Assembly (NCBI RefSeq): GCF_018342475.1
Contig: NZ_JAEMUD010000002.1
Coordinates: 515,734-579,733, forward strand
DNA: 64,000 nt
Direction: 5' to 3'
Source: Parachlamydia sp. AcF125
GTDB lineage: Bacteria > Chlamydiota > Chlamydiia > Chlamydiales > Parachlamydiaceae
This document shows positions 27,056 through 40,000 of this stretch, piece after piece. The position numbers and the translations under genes were made by a program. The notes beneath the pieces were generated by a model. The model did not search any database and was not told the origin of the DNA. It was given only the letters and a program-made list of their open reading frames with translations. The number at the start of each line of letters is the position of its first letter. Position 1 is the stretch's first letter.

Positions 27056-30000
27056 CTAGTTCAATTGAATGAAACCGACAATCTCCCCCTTTTGAAACTC
27101 AGGCTTTAAATGGTATTTATCGACAAGTATTTTTAAGGCATGTCTCAGAGCCTTTTTATCCATAAAAATTTTTGTCCACTTCATGAATAAGCTTTCTAAC
27201 AATGCCCTATTTTTCTCTCTCTTAGTAGGGACTTTCATCACCCAGCAGATATAATCACTTATAAGTGTCATCTTTTTTAAAAAAGTTTCCTCTAAGATAG
27301 GAAAATCCATTTTTTTAATAATGTCCAAAAGTTGATCAAACAGATAGCACCCCTCCTCAACCCGTTCTAAAAAAGCCCCTGACTGCAGAGCGTGATATAA
27401 AAATACGAAAGCCTCCTCAAAGTAAGGCAAAAACTCGTCTGAACTCCACTCTCCTCTCTTTTGAAATAAATAGATCCAGAGATTAAATGTTTCCATAAAC
27501 AATCTATGAACGGTCTCTTTGCCTTTTTCAGTTTTCTCAAACATTTTAACTGAAAAGTCAGGATTGCCCGTTAAAACTTGCGTAAAATAAAAAATCTCCG
27601 TTTTGTCGTCTATCATGTTTAGCCCTTCATTTTCTAGGAAATCCCCAAAAAGGCGATAGCACCTTAAAATTAAATCATACCCCTTTTCCCCCCTTTTGAG
27701 GAGGATATCCTGAAAGTATCTCAGTAATTCAAATCTTTGAAAGCAAGGAAAGGATTTTTTGCTTAAGGTTAGTTTAATAAAAGCTTCGATTAAAATATTT
27801 TCAGCGCGGCACAGCTCCTGCTCGCTAATTTTGCCCTTTTTTTCGGTTTGCAGCCTATGCAAGATTTTATTCTGCTTTTTATTTCTTAACGGCTCTCCCT
27901 CCCAAAATATTTTTTCAAATGTTTTTAACCACTCCTTTATTTTGCCTAATTTTAAAATTTTTTCCCGCTGGGAAAGTTTTAGGGGGGGAGAATCGTAGAA
28001 ATCTAGAAAAAGTAGAGAAATAAACTCATTAAACAGCTCGAAATCTCCCCTGAGGCACATTTTAAGGGTTTCTTCTCCAAGGCTATCTAAATAAGGAGAG
28101 AATTTCTCGTACTGTTCGGCAAAAATCCCCTTCATAATGGCTTTAGAAAGCAGAAAAGCCTTTATATCCCATAATTCATTTGAACAGTTTCTAGAGGACA
28201 AAACATTAAAAAACCTGTCTAAAACTTTTAAACATAGCTCTTGTCCATCTTTGGTTCCGTCAGCAAACACAAAAAAGCTTTGGGAGGCATCAATGACAAT
28301 CTCTCCATTGGGCCGAAGAAGGACGCTGGGCGTAAATACCACCTCAGTAACTTCATCAAATAATTCATGCCGGTTTGCACTCTCTAATACCCAATCAAGG
28401 CATTCAAAATAATTCTCCATGCTCTCTTTTACTAAAGTTCGGCTGTAATTTTTAAAAGCTAGAATGCTTTTTAAGCTGCTTTCTTCATCTGGCTTATTCC
28501 TCAGCATCTTAATTGCCTCTCTCACTATGCCAGCCACTTGTGCTTGGGATAAGGAAAGTTTTTCAGGAAAAGCACCCTGCGCGTAAAAATATATTTTACA
28601 GAATCTCTCAACGTCTGCTTGAAAATAATGGTTTTCTTCAATAACCCCTATCACCTTCTCTAGAGAATGAGGAAAACGGCTATGGTTAAAACAGATAAGC
28701 TTTTCCATTAAATGGAAAAGGACCTTTTGGAGATAAGTCTCAATATGGGGGTCATGAGGATAAGGATTCTGCGGATAAAGATCCCAAAGAAGGCTCGTAA
28801 ACCGAGTCAAATAATAAGAAAATGTTTCATAATAGAGGGAGGGAAAATCTCCTGCCGAAAAACAGCTGAAAAAAATATCGGTAAATTCAAATAGGCGTAA
28901 AAACACCGGCGGATCTAAAAAATAGGGAATCGGTTTGGGAATAACCTTTTCAACCTTTATTAACTGTTCAGAGTTTCTGTTAGCTAACGATGAGTGGTAA
29001 TCAAACAATACGTCTAAAAGAAAATAAGCCCGTTCTTTTTTCTTTAATTTTTTTCTATATTCTAAATAACCATCGTAAGGAGTTTGTTTAAGCCATAGGT
29101 ATAACATTAGGTTAAAACATTTTATAAAAGTGCTTTCTTTAATCGGGTTTTCTCTATTATTTTGAAAAATATTTTTAGCAGCATTTGCTAAACAAGTCCT
29201 TCTCTCGTTTGGAAAATTCTCAAATTTCAAAAAATGTTGATAAAAAAGCTCAATGGCATACACATGTTTTTTTTGAAGCAATCGGGTAATCCATTCGATA
29301 ATGATCTGATCGGCCTGCTCTTGGGTAATCACACGAAGGACTAAAGGACTTTCTAATAAGTTAAAGAGAGGCTTTGTGAAGGATTCATCCCACGAAGTAA
29401 TTTTTTTGCTCCATCGCTGGAAAATGGAGTAACATTCCGCTCCTTTAGCACAAAAAAGAACATCCTGTAATGCAGAAAATTGCCTTCTAATTGCCATATT
29501 AGGATGGGTCAAACATGCCTCCGCGATTGGCTCAACGAATTGAAGCTCTCTTTTTGAAGAGTAGAGGTGTAAAATTTTTAAAATTTCCTTAATCAACGCC
29601 CGGTGATTCACATGCTGAGCTTCATGCGAGCGCTCTAGCAAAATAAGAAGGCATTCTTCCTCTTGCAAACAAATCTTCTCTTTTTCAAACCGTTTTAACA
29701 GCGCTTGAGCTCCCTTATAAACTTTTCCAATTTTTGGATGCTTAATCCGCTTTCTTATGGGAGAGAGAAAACTTTTATGCTGGTAGAGGTATAAATAAAA
29801 ATCCTCTTTTTGCCTGCTCAAACTTTTATCTGAGAAAAACCGAGCAAGAAAAGGATCTTGTTCCCATTGATACGCATCAAAAGTTTTATCCTTTTCAAAT
29901 AAGGGCAGGCAATTTGATAAACAAGCTGCCTTTTCATGAGGGTATTGTAAAAGAACATCCTCTTCTATCACTCTTTGGCGAAAAATTTTAAGAAAATTTT

Positions 30001-33000
30001 CCTGTATAGCTGTAGATTGATTTCGATTTATTTTTTCGATCAAATCTAACCAGTAAAGCGGTTCATTTAACTCGCCTATTGCCAAAATTTGGAGATAGAA
30101 GTTTAGATCGTTCGCGTCTTCACAAGCAGAAAGTAAAAACGGGCGTACAAGCTCAGAAGCGTGTAGCATCAAATCTGTGATCACTTGATGGCCACATTGT
30201 TCAATTAAAAGGTAAAGAGGGGCGAGTTTTTTTTGCCTTAAACAGTGTTCTGCCAAAATTTTCCAGGCAAGATCGCGGCTTTCTTGCTCTTTCCATTTTT
30301 TTTCGTAAAAAAATTTTAACAGAAAATAAAACTCCGTTTCAGAGGACAAGTCTAAACAACAAGCCAACTGAATGCATATCTGGATAACGGCTGGCGATGG
30401 CTCCGAAAAATGCCCTAAAAAGTGCTTGATCCAGAAAAGGGCAAAAGGGATTTGAGACACCTCTAACAAACGTGAGATCAACATCTCATAAATTGCCGGA
30501 TTAAAGAGGGTGGGACCTTTTTTCTCGGTATACTCTTTCCACAAAGAATGGAAAGCTAAAATTTCTTCCGGATCGCAGGACACCTTTAAAAATTTTAGGG
30601 ACCAGCGATTCATTTTTTTTAAAAAAATATCTGACTGAGGCTGCAAATACTGATGGGCAATCATTAATTGAACGATCTTGGCGAATATCGTTTTAGCAGG
30701 TAATTGGAGGCAAAACTCTAAGATATTTAAATTTAAAGTTTTCAAACATTTCTCCAACTCAGCGGGAATACTCTTAAAAGACAGCACAGTTTCTATACAA
30801 AATAGCGCCTGTTCAAAGCTTTTTTCCGTATAACTTTTAACAAAAACTTCACGGACCAAAAGTCCTAATAATTTCAAGTGCGGCCTTGTAAGCTGATCTA
30901 TAAGGGTTTCCCCTGCTAAAATTTGAAAAATTTGAAAAATCCACCCCACTTTTTCCTGTTTATCTTCTTCAAAAAGCTCCGCAAATGCCCTAAGGGAAAG
31001 AAGCTTAATCAGAGAATCGGCTAATTTTTTATTTTTTAAGCTCTCCGGGCTTCCCAGAACTCTTGAGAAAAATAGCCTAAAAAATTTTTGCCGAATGGAA
31101 CGGTTAAATTTAAAAATTTTTACCAAGCTATCGGCTGCTTGGGCGTAATGCCCCCTATCAATTTCGAATTGCAAGGCATTGAGAAAGATTTCTTCCTGAT
31201 CTTTCTCTGAAAGATAAGGGTAATAGGATGGGAAAGGAACGCTCATGGCAGTCACACGCTTCCCTCCTCCCCTGATAGCCTCGGCCACCAGAGCGGTAAT
31301 CCGAGAATCTTTTTGAGAATGAGAACAAATAAAATTCAAAATCTCATTTTTTTCCACATTCCACGTTGAGCCCTTATCTTTAAATAAATTTTCCGCCAAG
31401 GAGAGGATTAAAGGTAAATTTTGTTGATTCCACACCCCCCATTTTTTCCCTTTTTCCCAAAAAGAGATAGCTCTAGGTAGGTCTTTTATTTGAACCAGTC
31501 TGCTGAAAAAATTATTCCAAATGAAATGATCGGAAGGCCCCCAAATTTTTTGCTCCATTAAAAAAAACAAAAAACTACACCCAAATGAATAAGATTGTTT
31601 TGCTAGAAGATGTTCAAAAATCTTTGAAAAAATTCGATTATTTTGCGCTCGAAACCTTGCCCGATGTAAAATCAAATCTCTTTCTTTGAAGAGAGAAAAA
31701 GAGATTTTCAAATGCTCGACCAGAAAGGGAAACCTCCCTTCTAACAAGGCTTCTGTTAAATCCAAAAATAACTGATAGCGGGATTCTAACTGTTCAACAG
31801 GCAAAGAACAAAGCGATCTATACAAATCAAAAGCACATTTTACATCTAGCTGGATCAGTTTATAGATCATCGGAATATAATCACTTTCTTTTTGCTTTAA
31901 AACCGTGCGATCTTTTTTCCAGATTTCCGTTACCAATTGATAAGCTCTGGGGCTTTGAATGCCAATAAGAGCCCATACCCAAGCCACTAGGGGAGAAGCA
32001 CTGTGACAATAACTTTGAAAATGATCATACATGACTCTGGCAGTACTGGCCCAAGGCTCACATCGGGAGTAAATCAACAAGTTTACTAATTGCGTTCCCA
32101 TTAATTTTTTTCTTAAAAAATCTTTCTCCGCTTCAAATGCATAGGCATACTTCTTTAGAAGAAGCTCTAAACCGCAAGTTAAGGGATTAGAGGTCTGACA
32201 GGCTGCTAAAAGGTGATAACTTAAAAGAAAGCTAAACGAGTGTTTTTCAAATCCCTTAAATTGGATAGCCTCCGCTAAGGGGGTCAACAAAAAGGATAAA
32301 TAATGAGCATAATCAGAAAGTTGAGAGCGTTCATTCCAATTAAAAGCATTTAAAGGAAAATAGGCGTTAAACACTTTTTCAAGATAGGTAACACTCGAAG
32401 ACCCTCTTGCAATAAGCTCTAAACACAAATGATAGCCTGCGCAAGGTTCTAATGAAAGGAAAATAGTTTTTCCATCTTCTTCAATTTTAATGGCGGGAGC
32501 GCCTTCATGCTTAGTTAAAACAATGCTCAATTTCTCATATTTAAAAATTGGCCGCTTTACGCCAAGAGCTAGGATGGCAAAACATTGCTGAACTTGCATC
32601 ACTTCTTGAAACGATAACCCCCATACCAAGATCCCTTCTTGAATTAAAGAGAAAATCGAGAGGGAGTTTTGATAGCTTGCGTTAGCAAGAAGCGTGAGGC
32701 AAATTTGGTCTAATTCCTCAGACCTTACATGATGCCTAATGCTCCAGCAAACATTATAAGCCATTGCCAGGCGCATTTTTATCTCATGTTCTTCATATTT
32801 ATTCTGGTATTCTAAGATGGCAGAGGTGACCCTTTCTACCGCATTTCTCCCTTTTTCACTCAAATAATGGTTGCAAAATTGCCAAATCAAACTTTTTTGC
32901 ATGCATACGTCGGAAGCCATCCTGAATCCCCCTCCATAATCTCGCCGTCCTTCAGAAATAAGGGCAATAAGATTGGCAAAAGATTCGTCAGTTATATTGT

Positions 33001-33913
33001 CAAAATGATTCACATGCAAAATTTTCGTTAAAAAATCGGTTAAACCTTGTAAGGCATCGTTTTGAGCTTCTATTTCAAGCTCTTCGGTTGCCTCTCCAAT
33101 AGGGGTAACTGGCCAATAGATATTCGGCATAACGGGCAAATTTATTTGACATGCAGAAAAACTTTCTAGGGGGATACCCACTTGCGATTCTAAGAGGTGC
33201 AGGGCTTCCCTGCTTTTAAAAAAGAGCAAACATCTTATCTCACCCTGCGCGCTCCTCAATGCAATTTGACGTTTTTGATAACTTTCCACAAACATCTTAC
33301 CTGGATAGCTTGCTAAACGCACAGCGATAGAGCGATAGGTTCTTTCTAAAAGCTCTTCCGACTGAAAATAAAGCTCTATTATTTCTCTTTGAGCAGCATG
33401 GTCCCCTAATTCAGTTTGGCTTTCTTGCTCCCAAGTTTTTTTTTGCCCCTTGGTTAACACATTTAAAAGACGGCAAAAATAACTTTTTCCTAAAAAATGG
33501 CATCTTACATCTTTTCCTGCATATTTAACTCTGATCTCCGGATTATCGAAACATTCATTTAAAAGATGTTGGATCGTGTAACCCGCTGCTTTGCCAGAAC
33601 CTTGAGCAATGATTTTGTATAAAGCTAAGCATACCTTGTCAAATTCAGGTTTATCCAGAGCAAAAAATCCCCTTTCCAAACCTGCTTTAAACTGTTCTGT
33701 TAGCCTCCCATATTGATCCGTATTTCCTGCTAGCATCATCTCCCCTAAAATTTGATCGGCTTCATCTAAGACGGGAAAAAACTCGTGGGTTTTTAACTGA
33801 GAGAGAGCAGGGTCAGGAGGAAAGGAGGGAGAAGGATGGTCGGGGATGGGACTAATTAAGAAATAGGGATTTAATTGTGTTTGAAAGCTTAAGTTTAAGA
33901 AAGGGACGTTCAT
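27056..33913 (-). CDS. Giant helical protein, family of two (paralogue B), function unknown
   Basis: 2285 residues with AGGA before ATG 33913. I recognise no catalytic domain. The N-terminus is Pro-rich (PIPDHPSPSFPPDP); the rest is almost entirely alpha-helical, rich in Leu, Phe, Lys and Glu, with many short hydrophobic helices suggesting a TPR-like or HEAT-like superhelix. It is colinear with the upstream gene 34025-40687: both share a GITDFLT/GLTDFLT motif, a segment IFSLIQEGI / VFALIKEGI, LTKHEGAPA / LTKHEGNPA and SYHLLAACQT / SYMLLGASQT, and both end in an LxKYHLKPEF / LNKYHDQPF pattern. No signal peptide or transmembrane segment is evident. The 111-bp gap from the paralogue suggests an operon. 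The size and lack of enzyme motifs fit a scaffold or secreted host-interacting protein, but that is inference. Confidence 0.85.
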   Translation of the reverse strand: MNVPFLNLSFQTQLNPYFLISPIPDHPSPSFPPDPALSQLKTHEFFPVLDEADQILGEMMLAGNTDQYGRLTEQFKAGLERGFFALDKPEFDKVCLALYKIIAQGSGKAAGYTIQHLLNECFDNPEIRVKYAGKDVRCHFLGKSYFCRLLNVLTKGQKKTWEQESQTELGDHAAQREIIELYFQSEELLERTYRSIAVRLASYPGKMFVESYQKRQIALRSAQGEIRCLLFFKSREALHLLESQVGIPLESFSACQINLPVMPNIYWPVTPIGEATEELEIEAQNDALQGLTDFLTKILHVNHFDNITDESFANLIALISEGRRDYGGGFRMASDVCMQKSLIWQFCNHYLSEKGRNAVERVTSAILEYQNKYEEHEIKMRLAMAYNVCWSIRHHVRSEELDQICLTLLANASYQNSLSIFSLIQEGILVWGLSFQEVMQVQQCFAILALGVKRPIFKYEKLSIVLTKHEGAPAIKIEEDGKTIFLSLEPCAGYHLCLELIARGSSSVTYLEKVFNAYFPLNAFNWNERSQLSDYAHYLSFLLTPLAEAIQFKGFEKHSFSFLLSYHLLAACQTSNPLTCGLELLLKKYAYAFEAEKDFLRKKLMGTQLVNLLIYSRCEPWASTARVMYDHFQSYCHSASPLVAWVWALIGIQSPRAYQLVTEIWKKDRTVLKQKESDYIPMIYKLIQLDVKCAFDLYRSLCSLPVEQLESRYQLFLDLTEALLEGRFPFLVEHLKISFSLFKERDLILHRARFRAQNNRIFSKIFEHLLAKQSYSFGCSFLFFLMEQKIWGPSDHFIWNNFFSRLVQIKDLPRAISFWEKGKKWGVWNQQNLPLILSLAENLFKDKGSTWNVEKNEILNFICSHSQKDSRITALVAEAIRGGGKRVTAMSVPFPSYYPYLSEKDQEEIFLNALQFEIDRGHYAQAADSLVKIFKFNRSIRQKFFRLFFSRVLGSPESLKNKKLADSLIKLLSLRAFAELFEEDKQEKVGWIFQIFQILAGETLIDQLTRPHLKLLGLLVREVFVKSYTEKSFEQALFCIETVLSFKSIPAELEKCLKTLNLNILEFCLQLPAKTIFAKIVQLMIAHQYLQPQSDIFLKKMNRWSLKFLKVSCDPEEILAFHSLWKEYTEKKGPTLFNPAIYEMLISRLLEVSQIPFALFWIKHFLGHFSEPSPAVIQICIQLACCLDLSSETEFYFLLKFFYEKKWKEQESRDLAWKILAEHCLRQKKLAPLYLLIEQCGHQVITDLMLHASELVRPFLLSACEDANDLNFYLQILAIGELNEPLYWLDLIEKINRNQSTAIQENFLKIFRQRVIEEDVLLQYPHEKAACLSNCLPLFEKDKTFDAYQWEQDPFLARFFSDKSLSRQKEDFYLYLYQHKSFLSPIRKRIKHPKIGKVYKGAQALLKRFEKEKICLQEEECLLILLERSHEAQHVNHRALIKEILKILHLYSSKRELQFVEPIAEACLTHPNMAIRRQFSALQDVLFCAKGAECYSIFQRWSKKITSWDESFTKPLFNLLESPLVLRVITQEQADQIIIEWITRLLQKKHVYAIELFYQHFLKFENFPNERRTCLANAAKNIFQNNRENPIKESTFIKCFNLMLYLWLKQTPYDGYLEYRKKLKKKERAYFLLDVLFDYHSSLANRNSEQLIKVEKVIPKPIPYFLDPPVFLRLFEFTDIFFSCFSAGDFPSLYYETFSYYLTRFTSLLWDLYPQNPYPHDPHIETYLQKVLFHLMEKLICFNHSRFPHSLEKVIGVIEENHYFQADVERFCKIYFYAQGAFPEKLSLSQAQVAGIVREAIKMLRNKPDEESSLKSILAFKNYSRTLVKESMENYFECLDWVLESANRHELFDEVTEVVFTPSVLLRPNGEIVIDASQSFFVFADGTKDGQELCLKVLDRFFNVLSSRNCSNELWDIKAFLLSKAIMKGIFAEQYEKFSPYLDSLGEETLKMCLRGDFELFNEFISLLFLDFYDSPPLKLSQREKILKLGKIKEWLKTFEKIFWEGEPLRNKKQNKILHRLQTEKKGKISEQELCRAENILIEAFIKLTLSKKSFPCFQRFELLRYFQDILLKRGEKGYDLILRCYRLFGDFLENEGLNMIDDKTEIFYFTQVLTGNPDFSVKMFEKTEKGKETVHRLFMETFNLWIYLFQKRGEWSSDEFLPYFEEAFVFLYHALQSGAFLERVEEGCYLFDQLLDIIKKMDFPILEETFLKKMTLISDYICWVMKVPTKREKNRALLESLFMKWTKIFMDKKALRHALKILVDKYHLKPEFQKGEIVGFIQLN

Positions 33914-34024
33914 ATTTCTTTTTCCTGAGTCGTATGAGTGATTGATCGGTCCGTGTTGCTCGATTTGCGTTAGAAGAATTTTCAGTTTGAATAAACTAGC
34001 AGAGTAGAAATTTAAAATATTTTG

Positions 34025-37000
34025 CTAAAATGGTTGATCATGATATTTATTTAAATAACGCCTTCCTACTTGGATTTTATTGCTCTTTTCATAAATACGC
34101 AGCCATTTCTTGCACAGCTCGCGAACTTTTTGCTTACAATGTTCGGTTATTTCATTTTTTTTCTTTTGATGAATAAAAATTTTAGTGAGTAAAAGTTCCA
34201 TTAATTCATTGTCTTTTTTATCCTTAAATTTTATGAATTTAGCATTTTCTAGCAAACTAATTAATATCTGATCTAAAATCTCGTAATAGGGATCGAATAA
34301 ATCGGGCATACCTAGCTCACAAAACATATCGAGAAAAGTGATCATGCTAAAATAAAAATTCACCCAGGTAGAATGATCATGTAATTGATAGCGGGCTCCT
34401 TTAAACAAATTTTTAACAATTTCTAGATACAAAATAAATCCCTCTTCTTTTTCAGTTGGAGCCGACCTCTTTTGCAATTCAAGAAGGTTAGTTAAAAAAT
34501 ATACATAGATTTTACTTTCTTCATAGGTTTCAAAGGGGATTTTTTCTAACAAACTTGCTAAATTTTTATAGGAAGATAAAATGAATTTTTTCCCAATTTT
34601 TCTTATATTTAAATGGGGATGCTTAAAAAAATACCTTTGGATAACTTTTAAAATGTATAAACCTCTTTTTCTTATTTTTTCGGGGCAGGAAACAAATAAT
34701 CCTATATAATCGTTCAATAGGGAGGCTTCGAGTAAAAACTGATCTTCAATTTTTTCAGAAATTAGAGACTCTATTTCTCGGCTTAAGATTTTTTGCTTAA
34801 GTTCTTTGTGGGAGGAGGGCAATATCTCTGCAAATTTTTTTAAATAAAAATCGCACTCTATTATTTTAATCCTGAGAGGATTAGAAAAAAGCTGATTGGT
34901 AAAATAATAGTTTTGAAATAAACACTCCAAAAACTTATCTACATAGTGCTCGGGGGCCTCCCGCATCCGTTCAAGCATGACCGTGCCAATTTTTTTTAAA
35001 TAAAAGTAAAATAAGTGCATACAGTCATCGAAATAATTTCTCATCGAAAGTTCGCTCAAATAAAACAACCCTATTTGAATAAAACTCTTACAACTTAATC
35101 TTTTTTCCATGTAGAAAAATATTTCTTGGGTAATGCTCAGTAAAAATGGCTGTATTTCTGCTTGATCTATTACCGTGCACTTTATTAAATCCAATTTTAC
35201 GCTATAAAAGTTAATAACTTTCATAAACGAATTTTCATTGGCTAAATTTAAAAGGCATTTTAAAGAATCGAGATAGATGTCTTGCGATTTGACAAATGTT
35301 TGAGCATGCTTAACAAAAAATGCAAATCCATCATGAAAACTTGAAAGCCCGGTGTTCCCAATTATGCGTTTTAAAATGCGACTAAGAATTTCTGATTGCT
35401 GGAAAGGTAAAATTTCTAAAGCCTTCGGCCATTTTTCAAAAGCACAAAAAAATAATTCGCCGTACAGATCTGCCCTATTTTCATATAGCCTGGTCCTTGC
35501 GGCGTCTCCTAAAATTTCATCCAAACCTTCAAAATATTTCTTCTTGTTTTGTTTGAATTGAGCAAGGTAAACAAATTCTTGAATGGTATTGATAAAGAAA
35601 TTTTTAAGTTCTTCTCTTTTTTCAGGAGTTAAAAAAGAGAGCAATTTAATTAATTCTTTCAAGCTAGCCTTTACAATACTCGCAAACTCCGGATGGCTCG
35701 ATTTAACGCTAAAATTATACCCCAACATGATTTGCAGGTAATTAAAACAACGCTCAATAACAAGAGGTTCCTGTAAGGAGGGAGCGCCTTCACCAAGTAT
35801 AGTGTCCAACTTATTTTCCATTAAAAGAGCTAGCACAGGATGAGCATGCGCGAAAACTTTTCTCCGGGCCTCCCCCGACATTGTTTTTCCAGTTAAATAA
35901 AGAATAAAAAAAGCCTGGAATAAAATTGGGGTTTGTTGGCTGATATCTTTGCTAAAAATTATTTGTGAAATATTCTGCAAGCCATTTAATCGTTCTGTAG
36001 GTAACTCACTGAATCGCTCAAAATTGTCGAAGAAAAGGTGAATCGCCTTTATTTTTTCATAGGGGGTGTCTCCTTTTAGTAGCTTCGTTTCTAACCATTT
36101 GGCGTAAAGTAAATCTATTTCACCTTTAGTTAAAAAGCGCTCTAATTTCTTTTCTGCTAGAATCTCAAAATTGGTTTTTGCAAGTGTATAAAATGTCATC
36201 TGATGGGTCAGAAGTTGGAAAAAACCTGGCGGAATTTCCCGAGGCTGCTCATGGGTAATAAACTTTAAGATTAAATGGCTTAACACCTCTCTCATTTGGG
36301 GATGTTGCAAGGAAGCCATTGATTCCATCATTTTATTTAGCAATTGGGGCTTTAAAATTTTTAAGTAATCGGATAACAATTCGACAATAAGAGGGGCTAG
36401 ATCTTCTTCAGAAAAATGAACGCGTTTAACTAAAACGAGTAAAAATTTCTCAGCGGTTTGTTCTTCTCCTTCAATAAAACGGCTCTTAAGCACTCTACAG
36501 CCTAAAGATACTAAGTTCAAATTTTCATGATTCAACAAAAATGCAATCACGCCGTTATCTGCTTCCCTAAAGGCTTCCCGTTCCTCTTTTTTTAATTTTT
36601 TATAAAACTTTTGCCATGTTTGAATATGTTGAGAGGCCTCCTCTATTTCAGATTTAACTAATAAGCCTAGGACGTTTTTAGATATTTGAGTGTAAAAGTA
36701 GATTTTTTCATCTCTCACAAGGGGGCTCTCAAAAAAAATAAAGACCGCTTGATTGGCTATCCAGTATTCCACAGAAAAAAGAGGAATGAGGGCAATCAGG
36801 CATTCTGATTTCTGTGAAGAAGAGGCAGGAAATTGCGTGTTATGTAGAACTTTTTTAACAAATAAATTATAAAAATATTCATGGGCCTGTTTTGAATTAA
36901 ACTGCTGAATCTTTTCGATTAAAAAATGCCAATCCTGGAGGGTTTCTATTTTTCCATGCTCAATTAAGCTTAAGAATGGAGGAAAACCAAGCTGTGCGGG

Positions 37001-40000
37001 AAAATGGTTTAATAGGTCGCGGGTTTGATCTTTAAGTTTTAAAATAACATTTTTTCCATGCTTGAGAATGAGAGGGTATAAAGGTGCATAACGATTCCTG
37101 GCGATTAATTTTTTTGCAAAAGAAACCCACTCAGGTTGATAGTCGTATAATTTTTCTAACAATTCATTCTCTTGAAAAGGCTCTAAAGTGCCACTCACTT
37201 GTAAACATAATTCAAAATGAGAAGGAGACAAGTTTGATGAGCAGGAAATTAATTTAAGGGTCCAATAGAAAGCAAATGGTTTTGAAACGGGCAAAAAGCA
37301 AAAAATAAACTTTTCAATTAATTCCACGCTTATTCGAGAACTAATTCTCTTTTTTTTAAAATATCCTTTACATAAATCGTGTACTCCTAAAAAAGCCTGT
37401 GAAGAGGCCTTGGAATCGTTTAAAACTTCCAAGGAAAAAAGTTCTAATTCTTCTTGCGCTGCATTTAAACAAGCATTGTAACTAAGCAACTGAACTAACG
37501 CAAAAAATGGCTGTGAACCTGCTTTCGAATAAGCATATTGTAATAAGCGGATGAGATTTTTTTCTAAGTATTCTTTTAAGCGATGAGGGAGCTTTTGAAA
37601 TTTTTGCAATAAATCTAGGCAAAATTCACCAAAGTCTGAAGATAGGGGGCTATCCAGAGTTTGTTCTATTATCAGGATAAATAAGTTTTGGAGAGGAAGA
37701 GAAAACTGCTCCAAATTTAACTTGTAGGAAAAATTTTTAACCAGCTTTAACAGGCAATTTGTCTTGAAATTTTTATCCTGCTCCCCCGTGTAAAATTCGG
37801 GCGAAAATATTTTTTGTACACCTTCCAGATGCCTGGCTGAATGCATGCTAATTATTTCTTGTATTAAAGCATGGATTAATTTTTGAAAAACCTCCTGGCG
37901 GTCGCCACCAGGCTTATGAGGCAAAATTTGATGGACAAGGACCAAACTTTCATCAATATTTTTGTTCGCAATTTCGCAAGTTAGCGCATTCAACAAAATC
38001 TGCAGCTTTTCGTTGCGCGATAAATACGTCAAATAAGCCGCAGGAACTTTTCGCACTGCAGTGATTCCCCCCTGCTGTTGAATATATTTGAGCACTAAAG
38101 GATAGATACGATCATCTTTTAAACGAGAGGCACAGATGTAATTTAGGATTTTTGAGAATTCCTCCTGAGGGGGGACGTCTTTTTTTGCTAATTGTTCTGC
38201 CAAAGACAAAGCATTTTTTATATGAGCTTCCTTATCGTGCCAAACTTTGTATTTTTTTCCTCCATTCCAAACGGATAAACCTAACGGTTGGAATTTTTCT
38301 TCGGATAAAATATGTTGTAAGCAGTCTCTCCAAAGGCTGGAGACGTCTTGATAAACTGGCTCTAGAATATTTTTTTCCGCAAGTACTAATAAAAACTCGC
38401 GCGCCACGGCTAAATGTTTGAGAGCAATTAAACGGGCAACAATTTCAATAAAAATAGGTACACTCTGATTTTTGAATTCTTCGAATTCTATGTGCGTATA
38501 AAGAGATCTTCCCGCCTCCATATAGGAAATAAGATCTTTAGCCTCACAAGTTTCTTGTAACAACTTAGAACCTAGGTGAATAAAAAGATGAGAACGTTTA
38601 GCTCGATTGAGTATGGGAAAATCTTTGTAGCTCTTAAACATGCGCAGAGCGACTAGCACCTTTATATGCGTTAGTTTGTAGACCAACCGAAGGGTGATGT
38701 TTTCGTTGTTTTGTAAAGCAGGAGTATTTTTCCAAATTTTTTCTACCCGTTCAGCTGCGTAGATAGTTTTTGAGCTTAAAATTGCTTCTATCCAAGCTAA
38801 AATCGTTTTTCGGCCTTCTTTTTTTAGGCTTTCAAAGGCGCTTATTATTTTTACACTCACTTCTTTCCAGGGAGTAACTAAATTTAATAAGCCTTCCATT
38901 TGCTTAAGGAGTAAATCTGCTCGATCGAAAGTATCAAAAAGGAACGGAAAATTCTCTAACATGAGATTGATATAAGCAAGCCTAGGCTGGCATGTTTGAG
39001 ATGCTCCTAAAAGCATATAGCTGAGTTTGCTAGTGAAAGCTTCTTGATTAAATCCCCTTTCCCGAATTTCGCTTTGTAAGGGATCTAGAAGCGGAATAAG
39101 CTGCTGCGGATAAGAGGAAAGCTGGGACCCTTCTTTTATTGAGAAAGCGTCCAGGGGGAGATAAGCAATCAACAATTTATTCAAGTACACTTGGGCCCGT
39201 GGTTCTTTAGCAAGCAATTCCAAGCAAATGCGATACCCACTTAGCGGATCAAAAGGAAGAAAAATGGAATTTCCCCCTTCTAAAATTTTAACTGCCGGGT
39301 TTCCCTCATGTTTTGTTAAAAAAATACGCAGAGCTTTCTCTTGAAATCTTGGATTTTTTACTCCGAAACTTAAAATGGCAAAGCATGCATGTATTTGCAT
39401 AAGTTCTAGGAAAGATAATTTTTGTCGAAAAATGCCTTCTTTGATCAAGGCAAACACCGAATAAGGAGTCTCTTCTGTTACCTTGTCAATTAAAGAGAAA
39501 AAAAGGCGGTCTATTTGTTCCGAAGGAAAAAATTTTCTAAGGCATAAACAGGCATTGCATGCCATAGCAAAAGCCATTTTTTTATTGCGAAAATGGTGTT
39601 CTATTAAATGATTTATAATCTTTACTTTTATCTTTTCTAACGCGGCTTCGTCCGCCTGCCCGACCACTCTTTTTAACGTTAATTCCTCTAAAAGACTTTC
39701 TGTTTTTCCTTCTTCTAGTGCATAGATGCGCCTTTCTTGCGAAAGAAGAGCGATCAGCATAACCCAGGCCTGTTCATTTAAATGGACCACATTTCCGTGA
39801 ACAATTCGGGTCAAAAAGTCTGTGATTCCTTGCGAGGCATTCTCATGGCCGTCTTCTTCCTCTAAAGGAATACCCAGCGGATAAACTGAAGCTGCCTCAA
39901 GAAAATGGCTTACTTCAATAGAAAGCTCTTTTTCAGGGAAAGAACGGTCTCTCTTAGAAGAAAAAACTAAATCGCTTATTTCGAGACTGTTTTCCCAGGA